Shown piece by piece: positions 5,570-7,764 of a DNA stretch of 7,764 nucleotides. The notes beneath the pieces were generated by a model. The model saw nothing but the letters and a program-made list of their open reading frames with translations. It made no database searches and had not been told where the DNA came from. Positions within the stretch are counted from its first letter, which is position 1, and the number at the start of each line of letters is the position of its first letter. A program made the position numbers and the translations under genes. Origin of the DNA: Piscinibacter sp050175855 (GTDB lineage Bacteria > Pseudomonadota > Gammaproteobacteria > Burkholderiales > Burkholderiaceae_C); NCBI RefSeq assembly GCF_050175855.1, contig NZ_JBFXIO010000250.1, forward strand, positions 1 to 7,764, read 5' to 3'.

Positions 5570-6308
5570 ACTCGACGACCCGGTCCGCGACCTGCGCGAG
5601 CGCATCGCCGCGGCCTCGCGGGTCTGCGTGCTCACCGGCGCAGGCATGTCGGCCGAGAGCGGCATCGCCACCTTCCGCGACGCCTTGACGGGCCTGTGGT
5701 CGCGCTTCGACCCGGCGCGGCTGGCCAGCGAGGAGGGTTTCCGCGCCGACCCGCAACTCGTCTGGGACTGGTACGCCGAACGCCGCGAGGGCGTGCGCCA
5801 GGCGCAACCCAACGCCGGGCACCGGGCGCTGGGCGATTTCGCGCGGCGCCGGCCCGGCGTGCTCACGGTGGTGTCGCAGAACGTCGACGACCTGCACCAG
5901 CGTGCCGGCAATGCCGACACGGTCCGCCTGCACGGCGACATCCTGGCCGATCGCTGGCTGGAGCCGTGCCGGCGAGGCCGCGCCTGCGATCCGGCCGCGG
6001 CCGGCATCGACCGGCCGCCGCGCTGCGCGGAGTGCGGCAACCTCGTTCGGCCCGGCGTGGTGTGGTTCGGCGAGATGCTGCCGCCCGGCGCGATCGAGGC
6101 GGCCGAGCGCGCGGCGCGAGCGGCCGAGGTGATGCTGGTGGTCGGCACCTCGGGCGCGGTGTGGCCCGCGGCCGGGCTGGCCGCCACCGCTCGCCGCGGC
6201 GGCGCCCGCGTGGCCATCGTCAATCCGCACGCCAGCGAGATCGACGGCGAGGCGCACGTCGTGCTGCGTGGCACCGCGGCGCAGCTGCTGCCGCGGCTGT
6301 TCGGTTGA
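5562..6308 (+). CDS. cobB: NAD-dependent protein deacylase, class III sirtuin (CobB/SIRT5 type)
   Basis: The encoded protein has 248 residues. It removes acyl groups from protein lysines using NAD+, giving nicotinamide and O-acyl-ADP-ribose. Visible: NAD-binding GAGMSAESGIATFRD (26-40), QNVD (106-109), catalytic His124 in LHGD, GTSGAVWPAAGL (195-206) and NP at 221-222. Tyr71 and Arg74 (WYAERR) are the class III pair that in SIRT5 and CobB bind succinyl or malonyl groups, so desuccinylation or demalonylation is likely alongside deacetylation. Four cysteines (136, 142, 155, 158) can hold the structural zinc, but the first pair is C-x5-C rather than the usual C-x2-C. The GTG at 5562 is chosen because the 8-base overlap with rlmB provides coupling and leaves a normal short N-terminus before the NAD motif. 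The symbol is by family; cobalamin-related function is not implied. Confidence 0.92.
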   Translation: MAELDDPVRDLRERIAAASRVCVLTGAGMSAESGIATFRDALTGLWSRFDPARLASEEGFRADPQLVWDWYAERREGVRQAQPNAGHRALGDFARRRPGVLTVVSQNVDDLHQRAGNADTVRLHGDILADRWLEPCRRGRACDPAAAGIDRPPRCAECGNLVRPGVVWFGEMLPPGAIEAAERAARAAEVMLVVGTSGAVWPAAGLAATARRGGARVAIVNPHASEIDGEAHVVLRGTAAQLLPRLFG

Positions 6309-6357
6309 GGGGCGGCGGCCGCTAGACTGCCGCCATCGACCGAACCTCCTTCCCGCC
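6309..6357 (+). promoter_or_regulatory. upp leader with -10-like element and no Shine-Dalgarno
   Basis: TAGACT in GGCCGCTAGACTGCC (6323-6328) is a likely -10, predicting a transcript start near 6335 and a leader of about 23 bases. No good -35 is seen 16-18 bases upstream. The leader has no purine-rich ribosome site; it has CCTCCTT at 6345-6351, the same sense as the 16S rRNA anti-Shine-Dalgarno. GGCGGC (6311-6316) and GCCGCC (6329-6334) form a 6-bp inverted repeat around the -10. Confidence 0.45.
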
Positions 6358-6984
6358 ATGCCCGTCATCGACGTCCGCCACCCGCTGGTCAAGCACAAGG
6401 TCGGCCTCCTGCGCGAGGCCGACATATCGACCAAGAAGTTCCGCGAGCTGACCCATGAACTGGCGCGGCTGCTGGCCTACGAGGCCACTGCCGACTTCCC
6501 GCTCGAGGCCGTCACCATCGATTGCTGGAGCGGCCCGACCGAGGTGCAGCGCATCGCCGGCCGCAAGGTGACGGTGGTGCCCATCCTGCGTGCCGGCCTG
6601 GGCATGCTCGACGGCGTGCTCGACATGATCCCGAGCGCCAAGGTCAGCGTGGTCGGCCTGTCGCGCAACCACGAGACGCTGCAGCCCGAGCACTACTTCG
6701 AGAAATTCGTCGGCCACCTCGACGAACGCACCGCGCTGATCGTCGACCCGATGCTGGCCACCGCCGGCTCGATGATCGCCACCATCGACCTGCTCAAGCG
6801 CCGCGGCTGCAAGGACGTGCGTGCGCTGGTGCTGGTGGCGGCGCCGGAGGGCATTGCCGCATTGCAGCAAGCGCACCCGGACGTGCGCTGCTGGACGGCG
6901 GCGGTCGACAGCCACCTCAACGAGCTCGGTTACATCATCCCCGGGCTGGGCGACGCGGGCGACAAGATCTTCGGTACCAAGTGA
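6358..6984 (+). CDS. upp: Uracil phosphoribosyltransferase
   Basis: The encoded protein has 208 residues, the standard length for the family. It makes UMP from uracil and PRPP in the cytoplasm, the main step of uracil salvage. Visible: the N-terminal HPLVKHKVGLLREADIS stretch (8-24), PILRAGLGMLDGV (76-88), SRNHETLQPEHYFEKF (101-116), the PRPP loop ALIVDPMLATAGSM (125-138), and the C-terminal uracil-binding YIIPGLGDAGDKIFGTK ending at residue 208. All the residues I expect for activity are in place; Ala at the ATAGS position replaces the more common Gly and looks tolerable. The ATG at 6358 matches the family N-terminus; the frame is open upstream only as overlap with the sirtuin gene. It lies 49 bases after the sirtuin stop with its own -10-like element, so it is probably a separate transcript. 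No uracil transporter gene lies beside it. Confidence 0.96.
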   Translation: MPVIDVRHPLVKHKVGLLREADISTKKFRELTHELARLLAYEATADFPLEAVTIDCWSGPTEVQRIAGRKVTVVPILRAGLGMLDGVLDMIPSAKVSVVGLSRNHETLQPEHYFEKFVGHLDERTALIVDPMLATAGSMIATIDLLKRRGCKDVRALVLVAAPEGIAALQQAHPDVRCWTAAVDSHLNELGYIIPGLGDAGDKIFGTK

Positions 6985-6991
6985 TCGGAGC

Positions 6992-7012
6992 CCGGCCCGG
7001 AGCGCCGGCCGG
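6992..7012 (+). terminator. Weak GC hairpin after upp
   Basis: Eight bases after the upp stop, CCGGCC (6992-6997) can pair with GGCCGG (7007-7012) over a 9-base loop, or CCGGC with GCCGG (7004-7008) over a 7-base loop. No T tract follows, so this may be only a processing or pausing structure. GC-rich self-complementarity is common at this base composition. Confidence 0.3.
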
Positions 7013-7065
7013 CGTTCTGCCATCCGGCGGCGTGCCATTCTTTACATGCTGTCGCCTTGGTCTTC

Positions 7066-7100
7066 TTGAAGCTGACACGCCGGCCGGATAGGGTGATGGC
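7066..7100 (+). promoter_or_regulatory. Possible promoter of the DUF302-like gene
   Basis: TTGAAG (7066-7071) and TAGGGT (7089-7094) are separated by 17 bases, the best-spaced -35/-10 pair in the window, though the -10 is poor. The transcript would start near the ATG at 7101. A weak GGTGA (7092-7096) four bases before the ATG may instead act as a ribosome site for a start further upstream. The 8-base palindrome CCGGCCGG (7080-7087) lies between the two boxes and also occurs at 7005-7012. Nothing else is seen in the 116-base gap after upp. Confidence 0.35.
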
Positions 7101-7550
7101 ATGAAGACCCTGCGCACTCCCTTCCGGCTCTGGATGACCGGCAGTCTGGCGGTCGTGATGGCGGCGCTGTGCGCCGGCCGCGGCGTGCTCGACACCGGGC
7201 GGTTGGCCGGTTCGATGCGAATGCTGCGCCACAGCCCCTACAGCGTCGGCGAGACGCTGCGCCGCATCGAGGCGGCGGCCGAGGCGCGCGGCCTGCAGGT
7301 GCTGGCGCGCGTCGGCCAGCAGGGCCCGGTGATCGTGCTCGCCTCTGCCGTGGGCGGCACGCCGGTGCTGATGGCATCCGCCGATTCGGCACCCGACGTG
7401 CCGCTGTCGGTGCAGGTGGTGCGCAGCGCCGATGGCGGCGCCGACGTGCTGGTGCCGCAATCGCTCGACTCCGGCTGGGACGGGCTGCCCGAGCTCGTCG
7501 CCGACGAACTGGCTGAGCTTCCCGAGCTGCTCGACCGCGCGCTCGCCTGA
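7101..7550 (+). CDS. Small membrane-anchored DUF302-like protein
   Basis: The encoded protein has 149 residues. Residues 1-10 are basic, and 11-25 (WMTGSLAVVMAALCA) form a single hydrophobic segment, so the protein is either membrane-anchored or exported; Ala-Gly at 25-26 could be a cleavage point, but no lipobox is evident. The body starts SPYSVGETLRRIEAAAEARGLQVLARV (45-71), which fits the opening of DUF302 proteins, where a helix is followed by a strand G-L-x-V-[FL]-A. The downstream part (76-120) is divergent: the residues normally following that strand (often Asp-His) read Gly-Gln-Gln here, and the usual nucleotide- or metal-like conserved positions are not clear. Acidic, leucine-rich C-terminus (128-149) suggests a terminal helix. 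Function of DUF302 is unknown and none is proposed. It converges on the chromate-transporter gene with 8 bases between stops. Confidence 0.75.
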   Translation: MKTLRTPFRLWMTGSLAVVMAALCAGRGVLDTGRLAGSMRMLRHSPYSVGETLRRIEAAAEARGLQVLARVGQQGPVIVLASAVGGTPVLMASADSAPDVPLSVQVVRSADGGADVLVPQSLDSGWDGLPELVADELAELPELLDRALA

Positions 7551-7556
7551 GCGCGT
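7537..7556. terminator. Hairpin at the DUF302-like stop codon, convergent junction
   Basis: CGCGCTC (7538-7544) pairs perfectly with GAGCGCG (7549-7555) over a GCCT loop, extended by a G-U (7537/7556). The TGA stop (7548-7550) starts in the loop, and the opposing chromate-transporter stop begins three bases beyond. No T tract is present. It resembles, on a smaller scale, the inverted repeat at the other convergent junction (4171-4209). Confidence 0.4.
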
Positions 7557-7558
7557 CC

Positions 7559-7764
7559 CTAGAGCCCGCCCAGGGCCCCCACCACGGCGCCGAACCCCAC
7601 CAGCCAGATCGGGCTGGTCTTCGTGCGAAGCATCGTGACGATGGTGATGGCGATGAGCGCCAGCGCGCCCCAGCGCTGGTCGGGCGAGCGAACGAAGGGC
7701 TCGGCCAGCACCCAGCCGGTGGCCAGCAGCAGGCCCAACGTGAGCGGCGCCATGCCGGCAGCGA
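7559..7764 (-). CDS. chrA: Chromate transporter, C-terminal end (runs off window)
   Basis: Only the last 67 complete residues are in the window; the frame remains open at the right edge, and the Met encoded at 7751-7753 is probably internal because the family continues upstream of it. Visible: A-A-G-M-A-P-L-T-L-G-L-L-L-A-T-G-W-V-L, a membrane segment typical of the second half of the CHR domain, then a second segment starting RWGALALIAITIVTMLRTKT and a final PIWLVGFGAVVGALG segment. The RTK-x-x-P-x-W-L-V-x-x-G-A-x-x-G-A-L-G ending is what I know from ChrA-type chromate transporters, which export chromate or exchange it for sulfate at the inner membrane. Whether it is a short single-domain CHR3-like protein or a two-domain ChrA cannot be decided here. 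Ends with TAG at 7559-7561. Confidence 0.75.
   Translation of the reverse strand, partial: AAGMAPLTLGLLLATGWVLAEPFVRSPDQRWGALALIAITIVTMLRTKTSPIWLVGFGAVVGALGGL

Noticed and set aside
3950..6274. A very long minus-strand open frame (774 codons) across the DUF1624, thrH, rlmB and sirtuin genes
   Set aside because: It crosses well-recognised genes on both strands, its translation is Arg/Ala/Pro/His-rich without family motifs, and part of it is an out-of-frame shadow of thrH. This is a GC-rich artefact.
6268..6357. Upstream extension of upp into the sirtuin gene
   Set aside because: It adds 30 residues unlike any Upp, and the standard 208-residue protein starts at 6358.
6322..7038. A minus-strand open frame of 238 codons antisense to upp
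   Set aside because: No domain can be seen; it mirrors upp and is His/Arg/Gly-rich, as expected for an antisense shadow.
1..7764. Mobile element, CRISPR array, tRNA or rRNA
   Set aside because: No transposase, integrase, terminal repeats, regularly spaced repeats, cloverleaf or rRNA-like sequence was seen, and base use looks uniform across the window.

Overview
The window is a very GC-rich, densely coded chromosomal segment with strong G/C third-position bias. The gene set (ThrH-type phosphoserine phosphatase, RlmB, Upp, a class III sirtuin, a DUF1624 membrane protein, a DSF-synthase locus and a single-domain type chromate transporter) and the protein sequences point to a betaproteobacterium, most likely Burkholderiales of the Leptothrix/Rubrivivax kind. 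That placement is inference from family resemblance; no marker gene fixes it. There is no rRNA, tRNA, CRISPR array, insertion sequence or phage gene, and no gene-free stretch longer than about 120 bases.

Left third (1-3394): a cell-cell signalling locus of the diffusible signal factor (DSF) type. A heme-oxygenase-like diiron protein, cut off by the left window edge, overlaps by ATGA the start of rpfF, a crotonase-fold DSF synthase with both catalytic glutamates. Facing it, 13 bases away, is a large membrane hybrid histidine kinase (6 hydrophobic segments, HisKA, HATPase, REC) that resembles the DSF sensor RpfC but has no C-terminal HPt domain. The convergent rpfF/kinase layout recalls Xanthomonas rpf. 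The diiron protein coupled to the synthase is the least expected part and the best candidate for undescribed biology: it may supply, modify or remove the fatty-acid signal. No rpfG (HD-GYP regulator) or rpfB is present in the window.

Middle (3395-6308): a 77-base divergent promoter region separates the kinase from a DUF1624 (heparan-alpha-glucosaminide N-acetyltransferase-like) membrane protein. That gene converges on thrH, and a near-perfect 39-base inverted repeat covers both stop codons. thrH and rlmB diverge from a 22-base gap in which their -10-like elements overlap. rlmB overlaps the sirtuin gene by 8 bases, so those two are probably one transcript.

Right part (6309-7764): upp (pyrimidine salvage) with its own -10-like element, then a small membrane-anchored DUF302-like protein, and on the opposite strand the 3' end of a chromate-transporter gene that runs off the right edge. 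These are ordinary housekeeping and accessory genes with no visible functional tie to the DSF locus. Several transcripts appear to start very close to the start codon and lack a Shine-Dalgarno sequence, which may be a local style of gene expression.
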